Source of the DNA: Cokeromyces recurvatus
Lineage: Eukaryota > Mucoromycota > Mucoromycetes > Mucorales > Mucoraceae
Assembly: GCF_025118155.1 (NCBI RefSeq)
Contig: NW_026251398.1
Span: 744,001-808,000, forward strand
DNA length: 64,000 bases
Direction of reading: 5' to 3'
Made by a program: the position numbers and the translations under genes. The first letter of the stretch is position 1; every line of letters starts with the position of its first letter. This document shows positions 1 through 10,724 of this stretch, one piece after another. A model generated the notes under the pieces. The model did not search any database. It was not told the origin of the DNA and worked only from the letters and a program-made list of their open reading frames with translations.

Positions 1-1500
1 CCAATGAAAATAGGACAACAATATGAAAATAGGACACTAATACGAAAAGGAGATACCCCTCATTTGTTTTAACCAATTTTTATTTTATTTAAAGCTTTTT
101 TTTTTTTTTCCTTGCATTTATTCATCTTTTCTCTTCCTTGAACTTTCTTATTTTGCAATATGAATGAAGAATTTACTTTTGATGGTGAGACATTGCCTGT
201 AATGATTCAATTATACATGGATTGGGAAGAGTCTGCAGTAATAAACGCAGAAAAAAGAAAAATGGCTAAGAAGCAGACTAGCTCTAATTCTAAAGGGCTC
301 TCCCTTGACAACAAGAATAAAAGGAGATCGTACATCACAAAAAACGAGCTAAAAGTAGTAAACTTGATCAACTTGATGCAAGAGTTTGAGAATATGTCCA
401 TCCGTGAAGCAAAATATTATGAGTGGGGGCTCCCTAAATCAACAGCCATACGTAAGCTCAAAGAATGGAGCGAAAGGACAAGTAACATAGATGAGAATGG
501 CTTTCCTGATACTATTACGATAGGGGAGCACAAAGGGCGGACAACAATACTTAAAGATGAGCACATTGTCTTTATTTTTGAAATGCTACTTAATGAGTCA
601 ACAATGACCGTTGAAGCTGTTATAGATCAACTTTGCGAGGAGTTGAAGAATATAAAAATGACTCCCAGAATCAGTAGCAAACCACATGAAGAAGAAATGC
701 CGCCCTTACTTACAATCGTATCTTGCCTAGTTATTTTGCTAGAAATGCAGATACAACATCTTGCCAAAAGACGAAATGCTGTAACTCATTGGATTCATCA
801 GAATATAGACTTTATGAATGAATGCGTATTCCTGAATGAAGCTGGTTTCAATAGGGACATGCATCGCTCTTATGGCTGGTCTGAAGCTGGGGGACCTTGC
901 AAGATCAATGTTGAGACAAAGGGACTAAATGTCAGCATTTTGGGTTCTATTTGCAAGAGTGGCCTGATTACACTCTCCAGAAAAGAAGTTATTCTTAATA
1001 CAGAAAGCAGAAAACGATCACGAACTGGGGAAACAGCTACTGCTACCAAGAAGAAGGGTACAACTAGCAACGACTTTCTCAAATTTGTAGAGCAAGTTTT
1101 TGCTACACTGGATGCAGCTAACATGAACTACAAGTATTTAGTCCTTGACAATGCGCCCATTCACAAACCTGTGCTTATTCAGGGCTGGGTGGAACAACAA
1201 GGATATCGGCTTCTGTTCCTTCCACCCTCTTCTTTTTTTTTAAAAAAAAATCATCCAATTGAAGAGTTCTGATCCAAGCTACAAACTGTTGTAAATAATG
1301 ACCCCTCTTCAGTCAGACAGAAAGAAAGAGAAAATTAGTGAACGTATTCGCAAGGTGTCAGTACATATCAGTAGGGAAAATTGCAAGAGTTGTACACGAC
1401 ATTCCTTGTCATTCTGGCAAAGATGTTTAAACTGTGAAAAAGGTTTGTAAAGAACAAAATAAAGATCATATAACTCATTTTCATATTATTGACCCATTGT
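1..1500 (+). mobile_element. Tc1/IS630-type DNA transposon A, degenerate, cut by window edge
   Basis: The element surrounds the transposase relic at 160-1450. Its left end carries the unit TGAAAATAGGACA twice (about 4-36). The reverse complement of that end, with mismatches, lies at about 1475-1500 (TTTTCATATTATTGACCCATT), just after the transposase stop, so it looks like the other inverted terminus. The extreme left end may lie outside the window. The element is inactive because its only gene is broken. The outer boundary and target duplication cannot be fixed. Confidence 0.6.
160..1450 (+). pseudogene. Tc1/IS630-type DDE transposase A, broken
   Basis: A DDE transposase that would cut and paste its own element. 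The reading frame runs from the ATG at 160 to a TGA at 1270-1272. The family's catalytic blocks are visible: FLNEAGF near residue 225, VLDNAPIH near 330 and PIEEF at the end. The first block has Asn where related copies in this window have Asp (FIDEAGF), so one catalytic residue is lost. The LPPYSPELNP stretch expected before the final Glu is scrambled by a T8-A9 run. The TGA sits where the related copies have Trp (EQFW). Recognisable C-terminal sequence continues after a further frameshift (KISERIRKVS, then SLSFWQRCLNC) to a stop near 1450. Dead copy; the family assignment is firm, while the exact superfamily (Tc1/mariner versus another IS630 relative) is not. Confidence 0.8.
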
Positions 1501-1574
1501 TAAAACAGGTATCCACTTTCTTCACAAGATGGCCCATGGTTTTTTTTTTATTAAACCAAGCTATTTTCGTTCAC

Positions 1575-1655
1575 TGTAACTATAATATCAGTCGGTCCTT
1601 CATGACTCTGATCTGTATATTATAAGATATTATGTAACACATCATTATATTCACA
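1575..1655 (+). repeat. Dispersed repeat R3, copy 1
   Basis: About 80 bp matching 62600-62683 in the same orientation, sharing TCCTTCATGACTCTGAT, TGTATATTATAA and ACATCATTATA with scattered mismatches. It lies just outside the right end of transposon A. The nature of the repeat is unknown. Confidence 0.7.
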
Positions 1656-1997
1656 ACTAAAGGTGAATAATTAAATTCCAAAAGTGGCTTATTACGCTAT
1701 CAAAAAGAAGAGAAAACTCGTTATCTCAACTTTTTTTTAAAAATGAAAGAGATAAAATAGAGTTATACTGTAATAATCTACAATCTGAAAACATTTCGCT
1801 TGATTTGAAAGCATATTGGGTTCTTCAAATCGACGAATTTGCAAAGGCAAACCCCAATATTAAAGTAAAATTCAATTTAATTTTTATATTTTAGCAACAC
1901 AACAATTAATATTCTATTTTGAAGGTAATCAAAGACTACTATCTTTTTGATTTCGTTGATTTTGAAGTAGCCCGTAAAAATGTGAGTGTAGTTTTTC

Positions 1998-2001
<4 letters not shown>

Positions 2002-2063
<62 letters not shown>
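2002..2063. repeat. Poly(A) tract, 62 nt
   Basis: Uninterrupted run of 62 A inside the second intron of the split nuclease-like gene, between the donor at 1982 and the acceptor at 2098. Confidence 0.95.
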
Positions 2064-2065
<2 letters not shown>

Positions 2066-3093
2066 ATTAATACAGCTAATGAATTGTATAAATTGTAGCA
2101 TTTATTGTCAAATAAAATGAAACGGGATATCATGGAGATGCGTACTTCTATGGTGAATAGTTTGTTCGTTGTAAGTATAGTCAAACACTGAAGTTGAATC
2201 CATTTTAACTTATTATAGTCACAGAATGGACAAACAGAAAAAGGCGGTATCACTCCCCTATCAAGTGTGTCTATTTTTAAAAGACTTGAAATAGAACGAA
2301 AAAAATTGAACCATGAAGAAGAGCTTCATAAGATAGAGTAAGCCCATATATTTATTGCTTTATCATTGAATTATATATTTAAACATACTTTCTTTTAGTC
2401 TTTTATATTATCATATAATCGATTTTTCAACCTCCAAGCTCAGTAGTTCCACGTATAAAGTATTTACGAAAGAGGAACGCAAAAAGTACAACAATGATTA
2501 TAGATCCTACATGAATATACATGCAGAAACATCAATCTCTGTGAAAGATTCTGTAAAGGTAATTAATTGAAAATTCAAAAACAGTATACTTGTCATCTAA
2601 AAATCGATTTAGAATGCAGGAACCATGAGACTAAAGGATCTATTAAAGAACGCAAAAATAGCAATAAGAAGTTCTAATGGTACCAAAAACAAGAAGAAAG
2701 TATTGAAAATTTGTAAATTATAGTAAGTGTGCCATTTTAGACAATATTATATTAATTACTGATGCCAACTATCAGTGGTGATATACTCGAAACAGATGAC
2801 CAAAACAAATTTCATTGTTGTCTAAACGAAATTGAATACACACATCAATTCATTTACCCTGCTTTGAAAGAAGTTTTGTATGATTTTCAAGTTAGATTCA
2901 AACTGTAAGTATGATAATTACTATTACTATGCACTCTTTTAAAGTGTCATTTATTTTATTTGTTAGTGGAGAGCCTCATTTGCAATGTGCCGCAGCAAAC
3001 ATGAATGATGACCAGCGCACGCAATCTGGACCAAAAATGGATATCATTATGCTACACAAAGTACACCAATTTGCAATCAGCATTTGCGAGGTA

Positions 3094-3119
3094 CACCTTT
3101 TACCAAAACGGTGTCGCAC
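3094..3119 (+). repeat. Left terminal inverted repeat of transposon B
   Basis: Begins CACCTTTTACCAAAACGGTG and pairs with the reverse complement of 4510-4535 with three or so mismatches. Confidence 0.9.
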
Positions 3120-3254
3120 TTTTTAAAAAAATGATGTCGTATTTTTAAGAAAAAATAGTGTCGCACATTTTGAGAAAATAGTGTCGCATTTTCTAGAAAA
3201 AAGACATTGCATAAGTTAAACGACATCTTCTTTTTTCTCGAATTTACTTCAACA

Positions 3255-4509
3255 ATGAGCTATAAATTTATCATGGAAGATGGAAACAGAAAAACTGTAG
3301 ATGAGGATGGGAATGATCCTATGGAGATTGAAGATGAGGAGGATCCGTATAAACTTGATGAATTATCATCTTATACTGCTTATATGACAGTAGTATGAAA
3401 TATGCTTGCTACGGAAGAAAAAGTTTAAGACGTTCAGCCAGAAGCAAGTAATAATAAAGAAGAAAAAACATATCATAATAAGGGAGACTCATCTCTGAAG
3501 GGAAACCGAAGCAACGAGGTTCAGGCACATGCTGTTCATTTGGTGGATATCTACCCGAAACAGAGCGCGATAGTTGTTGCCATACAGCTTAAACTGGAGC
3601 CAAGAACAGTCCAAAGATGGTACTGAAGTTGGGAGACTGATCCTGACTCATTATTCAAGACTGTCAGTCGTCTGAGAATCATCGAGCCGGAAGGTGAACT
3701 AGCAGAGGCAACATAGAATGTTGTTACTGAGTTCTATTACAAAGAACCTACTTCTACAGTTGGCTAGCCACTCGATCATATGACGCGTGCCTTTAATAAT
3801 CTAGCAATTAGTAAGAGGACTCTTTATCAATACTTGGCTGATCTACGGCTATTCTCTTTAAAGAGAGTTCAATTAGAACCTATTAACTGAAATACTCCAG
3901 AGAGGAGTAAAGCTAGAAAGGAATGGGTAAAAAGCTTGATGGATAAGGACATAGACTACATGTCCAATTGTGTGTTCATCGATGAAGCAGGCTTCCATGC
4001 CAATTCAAGAAGAACTCAAGGATGGGCACCGGTAGGAGAGACACCTACTGTAAAGGTGTTTACAGCAAGAGCAAACCTATTATCAACCTTAGGAGCTATA
4101 TCAGCTAAGGGACTAATTAAAGTCTGTCTGAGAAAGCCCATTCCGCTTACAAAAAAGCGAAAGTTGACAAAGCAGGGAAAAGTTGCTCCGAAAGGTACGG
4201 TAACTAATCATTACCTTAACTTTATCGAAAGCGTTTTGTACGAAATAGATAAGTATCCTGAGATGAAGGGACATTACTTGATAATGGATAATGCTCCTAT
4301 TCATACATCCAAAAAAATTGGAGCACTTGTTGAATCTCGTGGTTATAGATGTATCTATTTGCCACTGTATTCTCCTGAGCTTAATTCAATAGAGCAGTTT
4401 TGGTCAGTTGTTAAGAGTGGTGTAAAGAGAGAATTTGTGCTCAAGAAAGACACACTCCCTGCTATTGTCGCCGATACTAGTATCAAGTGCGACATCTTAA
4501 ATTTTTTTA
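3255..4509 (+). pseudogene. Tc1/mariner-type DDE transposase B, broken
   Basis: Reading from the ATG at 3255, an acidic N-terminus (MEDGNRKTVDEDGND) is followed by helix-turn-helix-like sequence (SAIVVAIQLKLEPRTVQRWY) broken by several in-frame stops, including near 3396, 3624, 3715, 3765 and 3888. The catalytic half (3936-4500) is open and keeps all three acidic residues: FIDEAGF, IMDNAPIHTS and SPELNSIEQFW. The sequence after the Glu block is short: it runs from VVKSGVKREF into the right inverted repeat, so about 40 C-terminal residues seen in transposase A appear deleted. The copy is therefore dead through N-terminal stops and a C-terminal deletion, although the active-site motifs survive. 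Confidence 0.8.
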
Positions 4510-4535
4510 GCACGACACCGTTTTGGCAAAAGGTG
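4510..4535 (-). repeat. Right terminal inverted repeat of transposon B
   Basis: On the minus strand it reads CACCTTTTGCCAAAACGGTG at its outer end, matching the left repeat at 3094-3119. Confidence 0.9.
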
Positions 4536-4712
4536 TGTCTTGTCCCAACTTTAAGACAAGCAAAAATCATTTTTTGGGTGAAGAACAAACTTGCAAAAAA
4601 TATGGGAGCTATATTAAATCATATTGAAATGACTTCTCCCACCCCAAATGCAACAGCATTTAAAAAAATCAAGCTCACTCTATAGTCTGTAAGTTTATTG
4701 TAAGTAGCGCTG

Positions 4713-4749
<37 letters not shown>

Positions 4750-5019
4750 CCTTATTGATTTGTAGAAATCTAATTATATTCAATATAAACTTCAGTGAAT
4801 ACACTTTACATTTATAGTTTGACTAGTATTGGATGTGGATACAGTGTATTTTTGTTAGAAAGATCCACTTCAATCCCAACATCATTGTCACTTCCGAAAA
4901 ACCAATTGCCCCTGTTTTTAGGTTGGCTATGGAACTTAAACGATCTTTTTAAGCAAATGATCGCTAATATCAATACCTTCATCGACCTAAGTCAAGAAGA
5001 AGAAGGTTTTTCAAATTGA

Positions 5020-6233
5020 TTCAAGATCCAGCTCCTCATCGTCATCCCTTGAATCAAACATAAGTAAAAGACAAAGATATAATTAGTTTAATATCTCTTG
5101 AAACTGCTTAAGTTTTTTTTTAGTACATAAAAATAAAAAAGTATACATCATAAAGAACAATAAATGCATGTCTTTTATTTGTGAACAAACATTACATAAT
5201 TTGGAGTTAAATAATTATCAGGAACATAAAACTTCTTTCAAACATTTATTCTTTATCACAAAAGTAAGAAAAATATTTTATAATAAATTAGAAAGTTGAG
5301 TTTATTACTTGACGTATATTGCTAAAGAAGAAACATAAGCCTAAGACTGAAGCTATGAATTTAGCTTTTCGAACAAATTCTATAGATTGACTCTGCTTAA
5401 AATCAGAAAGAAACAGTACTTTTGCATTCAGAGTATTTGATGATTTACTTTAATTACTACATTTATAATATATAATCAACGTCATGGTGAGTATCGTGTT
5501 ATTAAACCAACCAAAAACCACTTCACTACCTTCTATCCATGTATTCAAATAAACATATATATTCATATCTAGGGAATGATGTTGATTCCGAAAGTATAAA
5601 AATGGTGCAGACATCTATGCAGCTATATGAACTATGAGAGGACGTCCACTTAACAGGTATGAACCCAGCAAATAAAACTACCACGATGGTACAATTGTCA
5701 AAAACTGCAATAGCATTGAACAGATTGGCACCATGATAGTTACTTACTGATACAAGCCAAATGGGAGAGTCATACAAGTCCATGTTGTACTATAGAGAGG
5801 TCATTCCACATTTCCATATATATATACTGCGGAAGAAATATAAATTAGCTTCTTTTAGCATACTTTCAAATAGAGAAACTATTTTTACCTGAAGATTGTT
5901 ATGATCAATGAAATGAAAAACAATTGGATAAGTACAAAATGCAATTCATATTATTGAAGAGAACAATTCACACAAGAAATTAGCAACAACCATATTGTGC
6001 ACTTCAAACTTTAAACCATCAATAAAAACGAGTTTTAACAATCCAAATGACGTCACTTGGTGAGTTTGCACTTCATGAATACGTATACACTATTTCCTGA
6101 AATTATTGGCGCATAAGTTGGATCAAAGTCCGAAAAAAATTAGGCACAAAAATAAAAAAAAAATAGGCTCAGAAATTATTTTAAAATTGGTTCAAATGTT
6201 GGTGGATCAAGTGTGCCAAATTATTTATTTCTT
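5020..6233. other. Intergenic, AT-rich; transposon-end-like motifs near 6100-6215
   Basis: No gene could be supported between 5020 and about 6080. From about 6100 to 6215 short units TAGGCACAAAA, TAGGCTCAGAAA and an inverted GTGTGCCAAATT recur. This is next to the C-terminal side of the transposase relic at 6234-6566 and looks like a repetitive transposon terminus. Confidence 0.4.
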
Positions 6234-6566
6234 TTAAATGGGTTTACGGTCTAAACAATCGCTAAATTTTGAGATAGAATACCTACAGAAACCTTGACGG
6301 TCACTGATAAGTACTCTGTTACAAGCATCCTTGATTCGCGAGGTTAATGTTTTTTCGTCTAAAAGTATCTCTCTCTTTATCTTACTCTTACATACAGACC
6401 AAAATTGCTCAATAGGATTAAGCTCTGGTGAGTAGGGCGGAAGATAAATACATCCATAACCTCTACCCTCAATATAGAGTTGGATGTCCTTGTTGGTATG
6501 AATAGGGGCATTGTCTATTACGATGTAGTAAACCTTAAATTCCTCATATTTATCCATAACGTCCAA
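6234..6566 (-). pseudogene. Tc1/IS630-type transposase C, C-terminal fragment
   Basis: The 110 codons on the minus strand hold the second and third catalytic blocks of a DDE transposase: IVIDNAPIHTN near residue 20 and LPPYSPELNPIEQFW near residues 42-56. A C-terminal tail ends ...FSDCLDRKPI with a stop at 6234-6236. Everything upstream of the second Asp, including the DNA-binding part and the first Asp, is missing because unrelated repeat sequence begins at about 6571. The fragment cannot be active. It is the least mutated of the three transposase fragments over the part that remains. Confidence 0.8.
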
Positions 6567-6570
6567 AGTG

Positions 6571-6660
6571 CTTGTTATGATTGTAGTTGTTTTTATAACT
6601 AAGTTAATAGAAATAAATTATACCGAGTTTTCACAGACTTGTTTTCTCTTTCCTTATCTT
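6571..6660 (+). repeat. Dispersed repeat R4, copy 1
   Basis: Shares TTGTTATGATTGTAGT and AAGTTAATAGAAATAAA with 7926-7971, and TTTTCACAGACTTG with 8585-8598. Copy 2 therefore looks like copy 1 with about 600 bp extra in the middle. The repeat abuts the broken 5' side of transposase C. Confidence 0.65.
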
Positions 6661-6967
6661 TTGTACTCAAAACAATTGGTACTTAGCTTTTGTTATGTGG
6701 CGTTATTGGGTGGAAGACACTCTGCATTCGTAACCAAATTGTTGAAAAGAGGATAAAAACGACATCATCCTTCGCCTATGTTAAAGGATAGTGCGAAATC
6801 TAATCCACATAAACAAAGGAGGACTTGGCAGAGGGCATGCCGTTGCTTCAAACTATTACCTCTATTGAAAGTATATAATTTTATAGCAACTTCGTTAACC
6901 ATTGCTTCTCAATAACGTCAGAGAATAAAAATGGAGAATAAGAGAAAAAAACTGGTTATCGATAAAT

Positions 6968-7745
6968 TTGATGACGTATTTCGATGCGACGCGTCACTAT
7001 TTTTTTGATAATTTTCTGATTTACACAGTTAAGCGCATTGTGATATTTCTTTTAAAATATCAAATAAAAATATTAGAAAATAAAAATAATAATAAGACAA
7101 AAGAGTCAACGAGACCGAACAATAGTTCTAAAGTCAATTATTTTATTTATGAATTTAAACTGATGGGGTATTTATAAGAATTGTTAAAGAGGTCTGAGGA
7201 TAGGATGTGAATCAGAAAAGTATTAGTTACGACCGAATTAGGTATATTGTTGACAACAAAGTGTTAGTGATTTTAATATTATTAGATGGAGCGGATCAAG
7301 AGAGAGTTAGGATAGAATTTCTTAAATGAATTTATGATCCGCATGTTTAATCATGAAACATGACATTATAAGTCAGCTCATGACACGCATACACTCTGAA
7401 ACAACTTTCTACTTTTTATCATCAACCAATATGCAAACTCAAACAAAAACTAAAAACACGAAAGTCTATGGACTCCAGAAGAATTACAAGTATAAAGGCT
7501 GGCTAGACTCGGTGTTGAATAATTCCAAGCCGAGACTTGACTATTTCAAATTTGCAGACACCTTTAAAAGTAATCAATCTGTGACCAATTGCCATTATAG
7601 AGATTTATTACAGACATTATCAAATGGTCAAAGTAATACGCTTACGAAGATTGTCTCTATTGCCAAATCAATATTTGATGTTAGTATATATTATCTAAGT
7701 GCGATGCATGCTGCAAATATTAATAAACTTTTAAGTGCAAAATGA
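6968..7745 (+). pseudogene. Unknown reading frame split by a solo LTR
   Basis: An open frame begins at ATG 6968 (MTYFDATRHYFF...) and is interrupted by the LTR at 7039-7385. If the LTR and one copy of the 5-bp target duplication are ignored, the frame continues without a shift from ...IYTVKR into IHSETTFYF... and stays open to the stop at 7743-7745, about 140 residues in total. Downstream, coding-like sequence (DVKSEFEE, then YATYWEQKDESG) appears in another frame, so the frame has decayed further. No domain is recognised. The intact junction shows that the LTR entered an open frame. Confidence 0.5.
7039..7385 (+). mobile_element. Solo LTR of a retrotransposon, copy 1
   Basis: A 347-bp unit starting TGTGATATTT and ending TCATGACA, i.e. 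the TG...CA ends of an LTR. It is flanked by a perfect 5-bp direct repeat CGCAT (7034-7038 and 7386-7390). A nearly identical copy is at 63059-63407 with its own, different 5-bp duplication. No internal retroelement sequence or second LTR is adjacent, so this is a solo LTR left by LTR-LTR recombination. Orientation is arbitrary because no primer-binding site is available. Confidence 0.85.
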
Positions 7746-8640
7746 TGTGAAGTCTGAATTTGAAGAATAATACGCGACGTATTGGGAGCAAAAGGACGAA
7801 TCAGGTATGCAAAGAACTTTGAGGATCCAAAATCAATGGACAATAAATGTCTCAACAAAACCACAAATAATGAAATAGTAAGACTTGCTGAACAGGGTCG
7901 TATTACTTTTATACATCAATGTGCGTTGTTATGATTGTAGTAGCCTTTATAATCAAGTTAATAGAAATAAACCATCATTTATTACATAATAAAGAGGTTA
8001 TTCAAATAAAACTAATATATTGCGCCTCACAGCATAATATTCATTCCACTCTCAGTTTTGATAATAGTCATTGTTTGAGTGTTCGAGCATTAAAAATAAT
8101 TATATACATTATATTATGTAATAATAATAATTCAATAGGATTATGACTGTTATATTCAATTACATAATTATTTATAAGTCATACATATTATATATAGATA
8201 GCTATAAAGATGAGTATTGTTATGTAATAATATCTTATAGGATAATAATAATAGTAGCATATAAATAATTGGTATTGCTATAGCTGACATGTTCACTGTG
8301 AATTAATATTGACGCGTCGCTTACCCCAGAAATAATAATTTAATATTTTTAGTAACAGCGACAGCTCAGGCAGAAAAGAATAAAAATAGATCTTATTGTA
8401 GGCAGAATTATTCGGAGAAAATATTTATGACTAATGCTTTATTATAGCAATATTTGCTTATCCAAATCATAGTTCTATTAATATCACTTACCTTGCAAAA
8501 ACATATAAATAACCCTTTACATTTTCACATAATTTTTCCTTGTACAATTTTTGTATTATTCTTCTCAATAAAAACTACACGAAATTTTCACAGACTTGTC
8601 TTTTGTCTTTTTCTCTTTCTTTAACTTTTTGCTTATCAAA
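7746..8640. other. Repeat R4 copy 2 and unassigned AT-rich DNA
   Basis: 7926-7971 and 8573-8640 match the two halves of repeat R4 (6571-6660). The roughly 600 bp between them is AT-rich, with a TATAAATAACCC box near 8505 and CAATAAAAACT near 8568, and could be promoter-like or LTR-like. No gene is seen. Confidence 0.4.
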
Positions 8641-8689
8641 ACATGCGTCAATCCATAGCAGCTCAACTCATCAATTTCATGAATTACTT

Positions 8690-9875
8690 AGGCCCACAAC
8701 TTGGATACAGTTCCTAATGAGACAGCCGGAAAGTCAGGAGAAGTCAACGAAGCAGAAGAAGGAGAAGAAAATTGGACAGAAAGCGGTGCTGAAAGCGGTG
8801 CTGAAAGTGATACTGAAAGTGGTACTGAGGTTGCGTAACGGTAAACGGCAAATCTCGCATCTGACAAGTAAGTATTTGTTGCTGTTATTATATTCGTTCA
8901 TTTGCAGAACTAAGATTGTCAATCGAGTAGAGTTGTCAGATTACAAATTATTGATTTATCATCAACAACGGCTCTGGATATATTGAAATTAGAGATCCCA
9001 ATTGATCAATTTAACGCAATAATTGAGGCAGCCAATATGGATCCGGTTCCAATGTCCGCTTATGTCAGTGAGTTTAGCAATGCCCTCGATAAAGCGCCAT
9101 TATCAACTCGTGCATTACGTGAAACACTCTATGATGTTGGATATTGTAAAGACTTTGACCTCGTCGCCCACGATGACGCTAATTTTATGGAAATAACGAT
9201 ACGGTACTTGTAAGTAGCACAAAAAGGGTTCTTTAATTGGCATATTGTTTATATTTACATATCACTAATCCGCACATCTGTAGCTTGGATCTAATGAGCT
9301 CTCCAAATAGCCCCTTGAATAAGATTATGCTCGAGAGAACAGCAGCTAGTTATCTGATAATCTACCTTGTAAACCAGTTGTTCATTGCCAATAATGATGT
9401 GATTGAACTAGGATGGCTGGGAAGAAAATTTTATTCTACTGACCGAAGCAAATTTGATGGAATTCTTTTTAAAGTTGGGAAGAAATCGATTAGCCCAGGT
9501 CTAATCGAATTTTCAGGAGGGATTAATGATAAAACCTTATCTCGAAAAAATTCAAAAGACATTGAAAAGCTGTATAGTAGTATGATCAAAGTTATGAAGG
9601 ATGCTAAAACTAACCGAATGTTTAGCATGAGATGTTATGGTAATACAGCATCATATGTCTCCAGCTTATGCTAAATTTCCTTTTTTTTTTTTGTAATAGG
9701 TCACTACATATACTTTGAAAAGCTCCTTATATTTAATGATACGATGTATAGAAAAATCGACGCAACCATGGAGATCCCCAATACGCCAAGAAAACTAAAA
9801 GCGTTCATCAAAAAAATCCCATCAATCCTTGCGTGGAAAGAAGCTGTAACAAGCCATGCTCTTAATTTGAATTAG
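8690..9875 (+). CDS. PD-(D/E)XK-like protein of a fungal multi-copy family; 5' end unresolved
   Basis: Exons at about 8690-8833 (acidic: ENWTESGAESGAESD), about 8925-9209, 9284-9639 and 9700-9875 (stop TAG). The last two introns have GTAAGT/TGTAG and GTAATA/ATAG ends, and both junctions restore codons exactly. The protein contains SKFDGILF, then GLIEFSGG about 14 residues later, a D...E-x-S spacing reminiscent of PD-(D/E)XK nucleases. The split gene at 1660-5019 has the same order (GPKMDII...ISICE) and a similar C-terminal layout. The first coding exon is doubtful: the frame beginning at ATG 8643 stops at about 8716 unless it shifts, and the first intron needs a GTAACG donor at about 8834. 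It may be intact or recently broken. Function is unknown and the nuclease label is only an inference. Confidence 0.55.
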
Positions 9876-10724
9876 TTGATTTGTATATCCATCACTTATG
9901 AAGCTTTAAAAATATAAAGAAATAAAGTCATTCAATACCATTATTTATACTTGTAATTATTTTGACGAGAAGTTAGTCGAATTATTTGCAAAACAGTGGG
10001 CAATTTATTTTCAAAAAGTCAGACATGTGATGGCACGTAATACAATAAAGAGAAATAGAAATAAAAAGAGAACAAAAGGAAATATAGTTTGAGATTATGT
10101 TTATTCAATGAAAAGAAAAAATAAATCAAAAAATAAAAGAATTAAAGGTTAAAAATTATTTTGTGTCTACACAACTGCTTGTGTTTATACTAATGAATCC
10201 TGAATCAAAGAAATAAAAATAGTTGTTAAAGAACATAAGTCATGAAACAGCGTTAGTACTCAGATATACATTGTGTTGACTCAAGAGACTGATCTATGGA
10301 TTATATATTGGGTGAAAAAATTATTGTTTGATATGAGTGTATGTTCCTAATATTTTTTTATATTTTATTTTATTGGATCAAAGACGACTTGAATCCTTTA
10401 TCAACGTTATAAAAATAAAATATTTATAACTGACGCGATATCTTATGTAGTTGACACATTTAGATGATTGGATGTCAATAAGTTTTATATTATTTACAAG
10501 ATGTTATATACAGTAAGATACAATGTCTTTTATAGTGCTACTTATGCTTACTCTATATTAATATGATTCATTCTTATAACTAAAATATTGAACAAAGTAA
10601 ATCTCCAAAATGAAGATCATTTTAAATACAAACTAATCGGAGAGGCACGTAAAGTCACGTGATGCTTTCCAAATTAGGAAGGTGTGTTTGTAACTATCCG
10701 TTCATTACCTCATAAATCAACAAA
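9876..10724. other. Intergenic; mostly dispersed repeat R1
   Basis: Apart from the repeat at 10021-10560, nothing coding is seen. The stretch ends just before the tRNA gene. Confidence 0.5.
10021..10560 (+). repeat. Dispersed repeat R1, copy 1
   Basis: About 540 bp matching 61230-61835 in the same orientation, with many substitutions and small indels. Shared blocks include TTTTGTGTCTACACAA, TTTATACTAATGAATCCTGA, GAACATAAGTCATGAAACAG and AGATGTTATATACAGTAAGA. Both copies begin TGTGATGG, but no target duplication could be found. Origin unknown; LTR or other mobile DNA is possible. Confidence 0.75.

Larger units (their letters stand above)
3094..4535 (+). mobile_element. Tc1/mariner-like DNA transposon B with inverted repeats
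   Basis: A 1442-bp element bounded by 26-bp inverted repeats (3094-3119 and 4510-4535) that differ at only a few positions. It is preceded by TA (3092-3093) and followed by TG, consistent with an eroded TA target duplication. Inside the left end the unit GTGTCGCA recurs about every 20-30 bp (around 3110, 3130, 3160 and 3181), and GTGCGACA and CACGACAC occur in reverse near the right end. It contains one transposase relic and interrupts a multi-exon gene. Confidence 0.85.
1660..5019 (+). pseudogene. Multi-exon nuclease-like gene (PD-(D/E)XK-like pattern), split by transposon B
   Basis: Nine exons can be read: about 1663-1864, 1925-1981, 2099-2170, 2219-2337, 2399-2558, 2613-2722, 2776-2904, 2967-3090, then after the insertion about 4536-4684, and a last exon about 4819-5019. 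The first seven introns have GT..AG ends and join in frame, which shows a once-functional gene. Exon 8 contains GPKMDII followed by ISICE, a D...E spacing like a PD-(D/E)XK nuclease core and like the paralogue at 8690-9875. Transposon B enters immediately after that Glu codon. Downstream the frame shifts (HFLGE to KNKLAKNMGAIL) and a TAG interrupts at 4683. The tail (FLGWLWNLNDLFKQ) resembles the paralogue's C-terminus in layout. The start is not resolved. The nuclease assignment is an inference from motif spacing only. Confidence 0.55.

Noticed and set aside
10021..10560. Repeat R1 as a solo LTR.
   Set aside because: Both copies begin TGTGATGG, but no CA end with a flanking direct repeat could be located, so only 'dispersed repeat' is claimed.
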